NCBI GenBank assembly: GCA_025362355.1
Contig: JANYGT010000156.1
Location: 1 to 48,263 of the forward strand
Length of the DNA stretch: 48,263 nucleotides
Direction: 5' to 3'
Origin: Lacisediminihabitans sp.
Lineage (GTDB): Bacteria; Actinomycetota; Actinomycetes; Actinomycetales; Microbacteriaceae
The position numbers and the translations under genes are program-made. The notes under the pieces were generated by a model. It had not been told where the DNA came from, ran no database searches, and was given only the letters and a program-made list of their open reading frames with translations. Shown in pieces: positions 38,946 to 46,357 of the stretch (position 1 is the first letter of the stretch; each line of letters opens with the position of its first letter).

Positions 38946-39704
38946 ATGACCCAACGGGGTGACCACGGCATTCGATTTCACCGACGGGCGACTTCCCTGG
39001 GAGCCGATGGTCGAGGGAAAGCGCACCGGCGGGGGCGAGCTGAGGCCGCTCGAGTACCTACTGCGACACGAAAGACCCGTCGCGCCTTCTCGGCAAAGCG
39101 ATCAGCGGCGCGTTGCAGTGGTCGCCGAATCCCGATTGCGCATCGATCGAGGTCGGGGCGATGCGGCGTTTCGGCATCATCAACAATGCGCACTTCCTCG
39201 AGACGCGCGAGGAGCCCGAGCTTCAACGCTCCACGTTCGACCTCTACCACGAGGCCGGAGCGCTCGGCCCCGATCTCATCTTCGGACACTTCGTGCAGAC
39301 CACCCCCGACATCATCAGGCGGGCAGCGGATGCCGGTGCGGTCATGTCATGGCAACCCTCATCGAACGGGCGGCCCGCGTCTGGAATAGCTCAGGTTCCG
39401 GCGATGCGTGACAGCGGGATGCGCATCGGGATGGGACCCGACGACCAGTCCTGTACCGACATCTCCGACCCCTGGCAGAACCTCCGTATGGGCAGGTATC
39501 TCACTCGCGCCGTGAGCGGTCTCTCGACATCGGCCCGCTCTGGGATCCGGTCGCATCTACGTGCTCGCCTGTGGTCTGCGTAACCTGAAAGCCGTCTACA
39601 TCGGAGGCGGGCTTAAGCCGGCCGCGGGTGTACTCGTCGACTCGCTCGCTGCCGAGGGAAGTGCGCGCATCCACGACATCCTCCCGAAGATCCGCCAGTG
39701 CTGA
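38946..39704 (+). pseudogene. Decayed metal-dependent amidohydrolase
   Basis: Coherent amidohydrolase text is spread over all three frames. MTQR is followed by a one-base slip in a GGGG run into VTTAFDFTDGRLPWEP; a second shift near 39040-39085 leads to DPSRLLGKAISGALQWSPNPD, FLETREEPELQ and AVMSWQPSSNGRPASGIAQ; after NLRMGRYLTRAVSG about 60 residues of the barrel seem deleted; DIGPLWDPVA then shifts to YVLACGLRNLKAVYIGGGL and the stop at 39702-39704. At least three frameshifts plus a deletion make it non-functional. It sits between 8-oxoguanine deaminase and the cupin and once probably belonged to the same operon. Confidence 0.8.
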
Positions 39705-39751
39705 TCTCCTATCCACACCGACGACCCACCGACTACCCGAAGGGCGACACC

Positions 39752-40216
39752 ATGGCAGACGCACCGATCCTCAAACATCTCAGCGACATCAAGGCGCACC
39801 GCATCACCCCGGGCGACACGGTCACCATGATCCCGCTCGCCGGGCCGGACGACGGTTCGCCGGCCAGCGCCTTCTTCGAGATCTGGGACCCGGAGGGCAC
39901 CCAACCCGACAACTCGCACCCCGACTCGGTGGAGATCTTCGTCTTCCTCGAGGGCAGCGGCGAGGCCGTGAGCGACGACCACACGGTCGCGGTGACCGCC
40001 GGAGACGTGCTCGTGCTGCCGGTCGGGTCGGTGCATCACATCCGCAATACCTCGACCACCGAGCGGCTCTACGCCGTCACGATCATGGCGAATGATCGGG
40101 GATCGCAGGACGTCGCATCCACCGTCCTCGGGTTTGAGGCACTCGTCAAAGGTGGCCCGCAGGTGCCATTCGAGGATGAGGACAAGGCCGTGATCTACGG
40201 CCTATCGACGGACTGA
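39752..40216 (+). CDS. Cupin-domain protein
   Basis: A 154-aa single-domain cupin. HPDSVEIFVFLEGSGE supplies the first metal motif (with a conserved Glu) and LPVGSVHHIRNTS the second with adjacent His residues. The N-terminal 40 residues (PILKHLSDIKAHRITPGD) add strands to the barrel. Such proteins may be isomerases, hydrolases or small oxygenases; the xdhC-deaminase context suggests action on a purine-derived metabolite, but nothing proves it. GAAGGG lies nine bases ahead of ATG 39752. Its stop abuts that of the convergent S9 peptidase with no base between. Confidence 0.8.
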   Translation: MADAPILKHLSDIKAHRITPGDTVTMIPLAGPDDGSPASAFFEIWDPEGTQPDNSHPDSVEIFVFLEGSGEAVSDDHTVAVTAGDVLVLPVGSVHHIRNTSTTERLYAVTIMANDRGSQDVASTVLGFEALVKGGPQVPFEDEDKAVIYGLSTD

Positions 40217-42382
40217 TCAGCCGAGCAGTTCCGGCCGCTTCCAGTCGAGTATGTGAATATGCTCGTCGAGGAATGCGAATACCGTCTCGTACCAGACGAT
40301 CGCGTGCTGGGGCTTCAAGACCCAGTGGTTCTCGTCGGGGAAAACGAGGAACTTGTGAATCGTCGAGCCGTCGGGCGACGCGTGGTGTTCCGCGAGCTCG
40401 GACCAGAGTCGCAATCCCTCGCCGATCGGAACGCGATAGTCGTGGTCGCCATGGATCACGAGCATCGGCGTCACGATCTCCCGCACCGAACGGTGCGGCG
40501 AGTTGTCGGTCATCCCCTCCGCGGTGAAGATGCTCTGCCAGTACGAGGAGTCATCGGTCGTTCCGTTGAACTGGTCGAGTGCCCACAGGCTGGCGTGGCT
40601 CACGATCGCGCGGAAACGATCGGTGTGGCCGGCGACCCAGTTCGCCATGTAGCCGCCGAACGAGCCGCCCATCGCCGCCGTCTTCGTCTCGTCGATGTCG
40701 GGTCGTGCCTCGACGGCATCCGTGATCGACATCAGGTCGGTGAACGGCTTCGCGCCCCACGAGTTCCAGCCGCGCGCGATGAAGTCGATGCCGTACCCGG
40801 TCGAGAGGGCGGGAACCGGCAGGAGAACCGCGTAGCCGCGAGCGACCGCGAGCAGCGGACTCCAGCGCCAGCTCCACGCGTTCCAGCTGTTCAGCGGACC
40901 ACCGTGGATCCACAGCAGCAGCGGTGCCGGATGCTGCGCCGAAGCGCCATCCGGCAGCAGCAACCACCCCCGAACCCTCGCACCGTCCGCAGCGGTCGTC
41001 TCGACTTCGGTGATCGTTCCGGGTGCCGCAGGCAGCGCCGCCGGTGTCGCGAGAGCGACCACCTCGCCCGACCGCAGTATGCGCACGGGGTGCGAGGGCG
41101 TCGTCCACGACGAACGCAGCGCGACGAGATCGCCGGTCACCCGATCGACGGCGACATCGGAGTAGCTGAAGTCGTCATCGGTGAGCCGCACGACGGGTCC
41201 GCCGTCGACAGGCACGCGGAAGATCGGACCGCGACCGTCGTCGTCGGCGGTGACGATGAGCGATGCGTCATCCGCATCGAAGACCAGGCTCGTCGGCCAG
41301 CGGTCCCAGCCGTCGCCGAGTCGTCGTGCACCGGATCCGTCGATCGCGGCGACCCAGAGTTCCTGGTCGGCCGGGCCCGCGGGAGTGCTGTAGTCGGCTC
41401 TGACGAAGGCGATGCGAGATCCGTCGTTACTGACCGCCGGCACCTCGAAGTACGTTCGTTCCTCGTCGAAGAGGGTGGTGTGCGCCCCGGACTCGACGTC
41501 GATGGCGACGATGGCGTAGCGACCGGATCTCTGCTCCGGCACGAACATCGACGCGATCAGAGTGCGCCCGTCGGGGGTGAGCACCTGCCCGGCGGTGTCG
41601 GCGGTGCGACCGGGACGCGGCGTGAGGTCGCGTGGACGCGGCAGGTCGGCGGGGTAGGGGGCGGGCGAAGCGGCTGGATCGGGTGCGGGCACGACAGCGT
41701 TCGGACGGGCAGCATCGGCTGCTCCGTCAGCTACCGCCGCCGTGTCGAGCGCCAGCAGGTGCGGCTCCGCGGGACCGAGGTCGGTGTCCCAGTAGCGCAC
41801 CGGATAGCTCTCGTGCAGGATCGCGGTGACCTTCTTGTCTTTGCGCCGTGCCCTCGCCGCGGCATCCGCCTCGAGATCGTGCGCGCTGTGAAGCAGCTCC
41901 GCGGCGATCACGATCGTGTCACTCGCGGATGCCGTCGCCGCGATCGCAGACACCCCTCCGGCCAGGCGCGTGATGGCTCGCGCCTCACCGCCCGCCGCGG
42001 GAAGCAGCCACAGTTGGGCGACCTCGAGATCTTTCTCGGCATCCGCATCGGGGCGTGCTGAGACGAACAGGATGTCGCCGGGTCCCGTGAACCCGACCCC
42101 CGATTCGCCCTTCGCCGACCGGGTGAGCCGGGTCGGCACACCGGACCCGTCGGCCGCGACCGACCACAGCGCTCGCTGGTACGAAGTGCCGTCGCGAGAG
42201 AGGGTCGCGACGGTGACGACGGCCCGCCGGCCGTCTGGGGAGAGTGCGAGTGCCTCGACGCGGGGGAGCGCGATGTACGACTCGAGGGTGGCGAAGGGCG
42301 TGACGGCCGACGTAGCTGGCGTGTCAGGTCGGTGCTCAGCGGGGGAGGCGGGCCGGGTGGACGGCGGTGTCTCGGCAGGCAT
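40217..42382 (-). CDS. S9 family prolyl oligopeptidase / acylaminoacyl-peptidase
   Basis: A 721-aa serine peptidase. Residues about 30-455 form a beta-propeller of repeats (LSPDGRRAVV; SNDGSRIAFVRAD; LVFDADDASLIVT). Residues about 470-715 are the alpha/beta-hydrolase: LLLWIHGGPLNSW oxyanion strand, nucleophile Ser in MGGSFGGYM, Asp in HGDHDYRVP and His in PDENHWVL. A poorly conserved Ala/Pro-rich insert occupies residues 205-250. No signal peptide, so it is cytoplasmic. ATG 42382 follows TAGCGT by five bases. It degrades short peptides and has no evident link with neighbours. Confidence 0.9.
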   Translation of the reverse strand: MPAETPPSTRPASPAEHRPDTPATSAVTPFATLESYIALPRVEALALSPDGRRAVVTVATLSRDGTSYQRALWSVAADGSGVPTRLTRSAKGESGVGFTGPGDILFVSARPDADAEKDLEVAQLWLLPAAGGEARAITRLAGGVSAIAATASASDTIVIAAELLHSAHDLEADAAARARRKDKKVTAILHESYPVRYWDTDLGPAEPHLLALDTAAVADGAADAARPNAVVPAPDPAASPAPYPADLPRPRDLTPRPGRTADTAGQVLTPDGRTLIASMFVPEQRSGRYAIVAIDVESGAHTTLFDEERTYFEVPAVSNDGSRIAFVRADYSTPAGPADQELWVAAIDGSGARRLGDGWDRWPTSLVFDADDASLIVTADDDGRGPIFRVPVDGGPVVRLTDDDFSYSDVAVDRVTGDLVALRSSWTTPSHPVRILRSGEVVALATPAALPAAPGTITEVETTAADGARVRGWLLLPDGASAQHPAPLLLWIHGGPLNSWNAWSWRWSPLLAVARGYAVLLPVPALSTGYGIDFIARGWNSWGAKPFTDLMSITDAVEARPDIDETKTAAMGGSFGGYMANWVAGHTDRFRAIVSHASLWALDQFNGTTDDSSYWQSIFTAEGMTDNSPHRSVREIVTPMLVIHGDHDYRVPIGEGLRLWSELAEHHASPDGSTIHKFLVFPDENHWVLKPQHAIVWYETVFAFLDEHIHILDWKRPELLG

Positions 42383-42387
42383 CCTCT

Positions 42388-42393
42388 ACGCTA
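42388..42393 (-). promoter_or_regulatory. -10 box ahead of the S9 peptidase
   Basis: TAGCGT on the minus strand ends 5 nt before ATG 42382, leaderless-type spacing, although the intervening AGAGG could also aid ribosome binding. Confidence 0.4.
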
Positions 42394-42463
42394 ACCCGGC
42401 TCGACGATCGCCTGCCACACGCCCGCCACGGGCGGGGAAGCCCGAGCGGGCCAGTTGGCGAAC

Positions 42464-43393
42464 TCAGCCGACCGCGACCGGCGCAAGCACGATGTCGAAG
42501 CGGGTGCGCGACCAGGCCGAGCCCGCCAGGTCGCGACCGTCGGGGGTCGGAGCATCCGCCGTCTGCGGCTCGAACTGCTTGATCAGCGACTCCTTGACAC
42601 CGAACACCGAATCCCGGTCGAGCAGCTCGTCGCCTGCCACGAAGATGTGCGTCACGAGAGTGCGACAGCCCTCCGCCGAGACCATGAAGTGCAGGTGCGA
42701 CGCTCGAAGCGGCGAGCGACCGACGGCGGCCAGAAGTTGCCCGACCGGTCCATCGTCGGGAATCGGATAGGGAGTCGGCGTGAGCCCCCAGAACCGGTAG
42801 TCGCCGTTCTCGTCCGTGAAGAGGTGTGCCCGGCCGGCGACGCGATCATCGCCGTACTGCACATCGTAGAACCCGTTTTCGTCGGCCTCCCAGACCTCTA
42901 TCCGGGCACCGGAGAGTGGATGCCCCTCCGCATCCGTGACGCTGCCCTCGACCCAGCACGGCTGCCCGGGAGCGCCTCCCGTGATGTCACCGCCGTTCTC
43001 GATCAGCGGCGCATCCTCGGCGAAGAACGGGCCGAACACCGTGGCCTCCGTTGCTTCGCCGTAGGCCTCGTTGTTCACAGCGACGGTCTGCATCGAGACG
43101 CCGAATACGTCGGACAGCAGCACGAATTCCTGGCGCCGATCGTCGGTGATGTGACCGGCGGCGGTGAGGAAGGCGATCGCGACATTCCACTCCTCCTCGG
43201 TCAGGCGCACGTCGCGGACGAAGGCGTGCAGGTGTCGGGTGAGCGACTGCATCACCAGCTTCAGCCGCTCGTCGGGCGCGGCGTCGAAGGAGGCGACGAC
43301 TGTCTCGACGAGTTCCTGCTCGCGTGCGGTCTGCTCTGCCGAGACACCGGCTGCCGAAAGTCCGGAAGCCGAGCTTTCCGGTATCGAAGTCAT
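42464..43393 (-). CDS. Hydroxyquinol 1,2-dioxygenase (intradiol)
   Basis: Fe(III) enzyme that cleaves hydroxyquinol to maleylacetate. The 309-aa protein has the intradiol N-terminal helical dimerisation domain, then iron ligands Y176 (GFYDVQY), Y209 ([13 protein letters not shown]), H233 and H235 (ASHLHFMV). [10 protein letters not shown] is another family signature. The neighbours (maleylacetate reductase and flavin hydroxylase) choose hydroxyquinol over catechol as substrate. ATG 43393 overlaps the reductase stop as ATGA; last gene of the operon. Confidence 0.92.
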   Translation of the reverse strand: MTSIPESSASGLSAAGVSAEQTAREQELVETVVASFDAAPDERLKLVMQSLTRHLHAFVRDVRLTEEEWNVAIAFLTAAGHITDDRRQEFVLLSDVFGVSMQTVAVNNEAYGEATEATVFGPFFAEDAPLIENGGDITGGAPGQPCWVEGSVTDAEGHPLSGARIEVWEADENGFYDVQYGDDRVAGRAHLFTDENGDYRFWGLTPTPYPIPDDGPVGQLLAAVGRSPLRASHLHFMVSAEGCRTLVTHIFVAGDELLDRDSVFGVKESLIKQFEPQTADAPTPDGRDLAGSAWSRTRFDIVLAPVAVG

Positions 43394-44469
43394 ACTGCAC
43401 CACCTGTCGTGAAGAGTTCGGATGTCGGAGTGACCCCGTCGAGGGCGGCCGAGAGTAGTCGCTCGAGGTCGGCCTGCGATACGGGGCGCGGGTGGGACGC
43501 CGGGATCGCCGGCAGCGCGAGGGAGGCGGCCTCCGCGACATCCGCCGCAGCGAATCCGTAGTCCCGAAGCGCGGTCGGTGCGCCGAGTTCGAAGCGAAGG
43601 GAATTCAGCCCCTCGAGCGCAGAGGGGGAGTCGAAGGCCTGCGCGATTCGACGCTCGGCGTCCGGCGCGAACGGCACAGTGAACGCGGTGACGTAGGGCA
43701 GCACGGTCGCGTGGGTCTCCGCGTGCGGAAGGGTGTAGGTTCCGCCGAGAACGTGGCAGATCTTGTGGTGCATCCCGCTGCCGGCCGACGCGAAAGCGAC
43801 CGCGGCGAGGTAGGCGCCGTAAAGTGCCCGCTCACGGCCCTCGACGTCCGCTGCGTCCGCGTGGATCAGTCGAAGCCCGCCGGCCAGCGCGCGGATTCCC
43901 TCCGTCGCGAGCGCCGCATTCATCGGATCGGCGCGCGGAGCCCAGAGCGAGTCGATGCAGTGGGCGATGCCGTTGAGCCCGGATGCGACCGAGAGCGCCA
44001 CCGGCAACGAGAGGGTCAGCGCGGCGTCGTAGACGACGGTCACCGGCAGCACCCGGGCATCCACCCGTGTGGACTTTCGGGCGTTCTCGGTGAGCCCCCA
44101 GACGTTGGTCGCCTCAGAACCCGAATAGGTCGTCGGAACAGCGATGATCGGGATGCCCGTAGTCAGCGCGATCGCCTTGGCGAGCCCGGTCGTCGAACCC
44201 CCGCCGACGCTCACCATGAGGTCGATGCCGCCGTCTGTGGCTGCGGCGCGGGCGGCCTTCGCCGTCTCGATCGGAACGTGTTGGACCACGTCGTGCCAGG
44301 CGAGCGCCACGGGGAGATCACCGAGCGCAGCGCTGCCCGACGACGACGAGATCGTCATCACCCGCTTCGCCCCGAGTCGCTCGATCTCGGCTGCCACGTT
44401 CTGCGCTGCGAGGCCGGTGCCGAAGAGCATCCGTTGCCCGAGCGTGTCGTGCGCGAAGACGAGTGGCAT
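43390..44469 (-). CDS. Maleylacetate reductase
   Basis: Iron-type alcohol-dehydrogenase-family enzyme of 359 aa that reduces maleylacetate to 3-oxoadipate with NAD(P)H. Signatures: [17 protein letters not shown] (nucleotide loop), [38 protein letters not shown] and [18 protein letters not shown]. The usual three metal His residues are represented by NGIAHCID and HAETHA. It consumes the product of the dioxygenase. ATG 44469 shares one base with the hydroxylase stop; the longer open frame upstream is a shadow. Confidence 0.93.
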   Translation of the reverse strand: MPLVFAHDTLGQRMLFGTGLAAQNVAAEIERLGAKRVMTISSSSGSAALGDLPVALAWHDVVQHVPIETAKAARAAATDGGIDLMVSVGGGSTTGLAKAIALTTGIPIIAVPTTYSGSEATNVWGLTENARKSTRVDARVLPVTVVYDAALTLSLPVALSVASGLNGIAHCIDSLWAPRADPMNAALATEGIRALAGGLRLIHADAADVEGRERALYGAYLAAVAFASAGSGMHHKICHVLGGTYTLPHAETHATVLPYVTAFTVPFAPDAERRIAQAFDSPSALEGLNSLRFELGAPTALRDYGFAAADVAEAASLALPAIPASHPRPVSQADLERLLSAALDGVTPTSELFTTGGAV

Positions 44470-46265
44470 CAGGCCGTCCGGCTCAGAATGGACGACAGTG
44501 CCGCGATGAGAGCGTTCTCCGGATCGTCGACTGCCGCCAGCGATCGCCAGGCGATGATCTTGTCGGGGCGAACCAGCAGCACGCCGTCCTCGTCGATCTC
44601 GCGCAGCCGCTGCCAGTCGAAGTAGAGGTCGGTGTAGCGCCGGCCCGGCCCGATGACCACGGCCTTCAGATCGATGCCGAGGCGTTCTGCGACGGCCGGG
44701 GCCGCATCCGCCCACGGCTGCCCGGCGATGCCGGTGAAGACCGTGAATTGCGTGCTCGGCGCGAGGTCGAGCGTCGAGTACTTGTCGCGTGCGTCGCCGA
44801 TCCACGCATGAGGAAGAGGCGATCCGGGCACTGTCGAGGCCTGATAGAAGAGCTCCGGATCGCGCGTGGGAGTAGCGCGCGGCGACCCGTCCGAGACGAC
44901 GGCGCTCGACGTGTAGAACTGGCCGAGCTCGACGCCGTGGGCGTTGAACTCGTAGTTCTTGATCTCCATCGCGGCGACGATCGCGTCCCGTTTGCGCCGC
45001 CCGGCCGGGGTGTCCGCCTTGCGCTCCTCGATCTGCTCGATCATCTCGGCCTCGGTCTGTGCACCGAGGATCCCGAGCGCCTCGAAGAGCTGCACGAACT
45101 CTCTGCCGGACTTATTCGCGCGGGTGACGATCTGCCGCGCAACCGGCGCGCGCTCGGCGCTATACGTCTCGAGAAGCCCGGGACCGGCCTGCCCGCGCAG
45201 CACGGCGGCGAGCTTCCAGGCCAGGTTGTAGGAGTCCTGGATCGAGGTGTTCGACCCGAGTCCGTTGCTCGGCGGATGGCGGTGGATGGCGTCCCCGGCG
45301 CAGAAGACCCGCCCCTTCTGCAGGTGGGTGGCGAACATCTCGTTGTTGCCCCACAGCGACGTTCCGGTGATCTCGACCTCGAGGTCGGGCATCCCGAGCA
45401 GATTGCGCACGATCTGGGTGGCGGCGGCGGTATCGATCACGGGCTCCGGGCCGGTGATGTCGTAGCCCCAGACGATGAGCCACTCGTTCCATGGGCGCAC
45501 CATGCGCACGAGGCCGGCGCCGATTCCTCCGACATTCGATCCCGGCTGCACCACCCAGTACAGCACCGAGGGGCGGTGACCGACGAGCTGCTGGATGTCT
45601 GCGGTGAAGGTGATGTTCATCGACCCGGCGATGTCCATCGCACCCTCCATCGGCAGGTCGAGGTCCGCGGCGACCTTGGATCGCGCGCCGTCCGTTCCGA
45701 TGAGGTACTTGGCTCGAATGGTCAGCGTCTGCCCGGTGACCCGGTCGAGCACCTGCACGGTCACGCCGTCGGCATCCTGGGTGTGCGAGAGGTATTCGCT
45801 GGAGAAGCGCGTCTGGGTGCCGCGACCTGTCGCGTTCCTGACGAGGATCGGCTCGAGATAGTTCTGTGGAACGTCGCAGTTCAGGGTAGGGGAGGCCAGC
45901 ACGTAGTCGGCGTGGCGCGATGGTCCTGTTCCCCAGCTGAGGATGCGGCCGAGCTCCTCCCCGGCGATCGAGGTGCAGAACACCGTGTCACCGATCTGGT
46001 CGTGCGGCGTCGAGTCGGCCTTGACCTGCTCCTCGATGCCCATGTCTCGAAAGAACTCCATCGCGCGCTGATTGGTGATGTGCGCTCGCGGCGTGTTCGC
46101 CGTCCAGCGATACTTCGTGATCATCATGTTCGCGATGCCGAGAGTCGAGAGCGCGAGTGCGGCCGATGCTCCACTCGGGCCCGATCCGACGATGAGGACG
46201 TCGGTCTCGATCACCCCGGCGCCGGGAAGTCGGGTGTCGGCAATGCCGTCGGAGAATGTCGCCAT
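44469..46265 (-). CDS. FAD-dependent phenolic monooxygenase (resorcinol hydroxylase type)
   Basis: A 598-aa class A flavin monooxygenase resembling phenol 2-monooxygenase and TfdB in length and layout. VLIVGSGPSGASAALAL (residues 23-39) is the FAD loop; the second FAD motif is FCAGDAIHRHPPSNG; GTDGARSKVA is the DG motif. The C-terminal 170 residues form a thioredoxin-like domain typical of the subgroup. The gene order hydroxylase, maleylacetate reductase, hydroxyquinol dioxygenase matches the C. glutamicum resorcinol cluster, so ortho-hydroxylation of resorcinol to hydroxyquinol is the best call. ATG 46265 has AGGA eight bases upstream. No dedicated regulator is seen in the window. Confidence 0.88.
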   Translation of the reverse strand: MATFSDGIADTRLPGAGVIETDVLIVGSGPSGASAALALSTLGIANMMITKYRWTANTPRAHITNQRAMEFFRDMGIEEQVKADSTPHDQIGDTVFCTSIAGEELGRILSWGTGPSRHADYVLASPTLNCDVPQNYLEPILVRNATGRGTQTRFSSEYLSHTQDADGVTVQVLDRVTGQTLTIRAKYLIGTDGARSKVAADLDLPMEGAMDIAGSMNITFTADIQQLVGHRPSVLYWVVQPGSNVGGIGAGLVRMVRPWNEWLIVWGYDITGPEPVIDTAAATQIVRNLLGMPDLEVEITGTSLWGNNEMFATHLQKGRVFCAGDAIHRHPPSNGLGSNTSIQDSYNLAWKLAAVLRGQAGPGLLETYSAERAPVARQIVTRANKSGREFVQLFEALGILGAQTEAEMIEQIEERKADTPAGRRKRDAIVAAMEIKNYEFNAHGVELGQFYTSSAVVSDGSPRATPTRDPELFYQASTVPGSPLPHAWIGDARDKYSTLDLAPSTQFTVFTGIAGQPWADAAPAVAERLGIDLKAVVIGPGRRYTDLYFDWQRLREIDEDGVLLVRPDKIIAWRSLAAVDDPENALIAALSSILSRTA

Positions 46266-46278
46266 CGATCAATCCTGT

Positions 46279-46295
46279 CGCTGCGCTCCGCAGCG
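46279..46295. promoter_or_regulatory. Compact hairpin in the hydroxylase leader
   Basis: CGCTGCG and CGCAGCG form a perfect 7-bp stem around a 3-nt loop, 14 bp upstream of the hydroxylase ATG. No T-tract follows. It could be an attenuator, an mRNA stabiliser, or a terminator for xdh transcription. Confidence 0.4.
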
Positions 46296-46319
46296 TCGCG
46301 GAGGTGATTCAAGTATTGC

Positions 46320-46339
46320 CACACCACCGTGGATGTGTG
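46320..46339. promoter_or_regulatory. Imperfect dyad upstream of the resorcinol operon
   Basis: CACACCACCGTGGATGTGTG has perfect CACAC/GTGTG ends and 14 of 20 symmetrical positions. It lies about 55 bp before the hydroxylase start, between it and the xdh stop, a suitable operator position. Confidence 0.35.
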
Positions 46340-46357
46340 CCAAGAGTTTATGCGTTT

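Noticed and set aside
43390-44805. 471-residue reading of the maleylacetate reductase gene
   Set aside because: The first 112 codons are an Arg/His-rich shadow of the upstream hydroxylase gene; ATG 44469 gives the normal family length.
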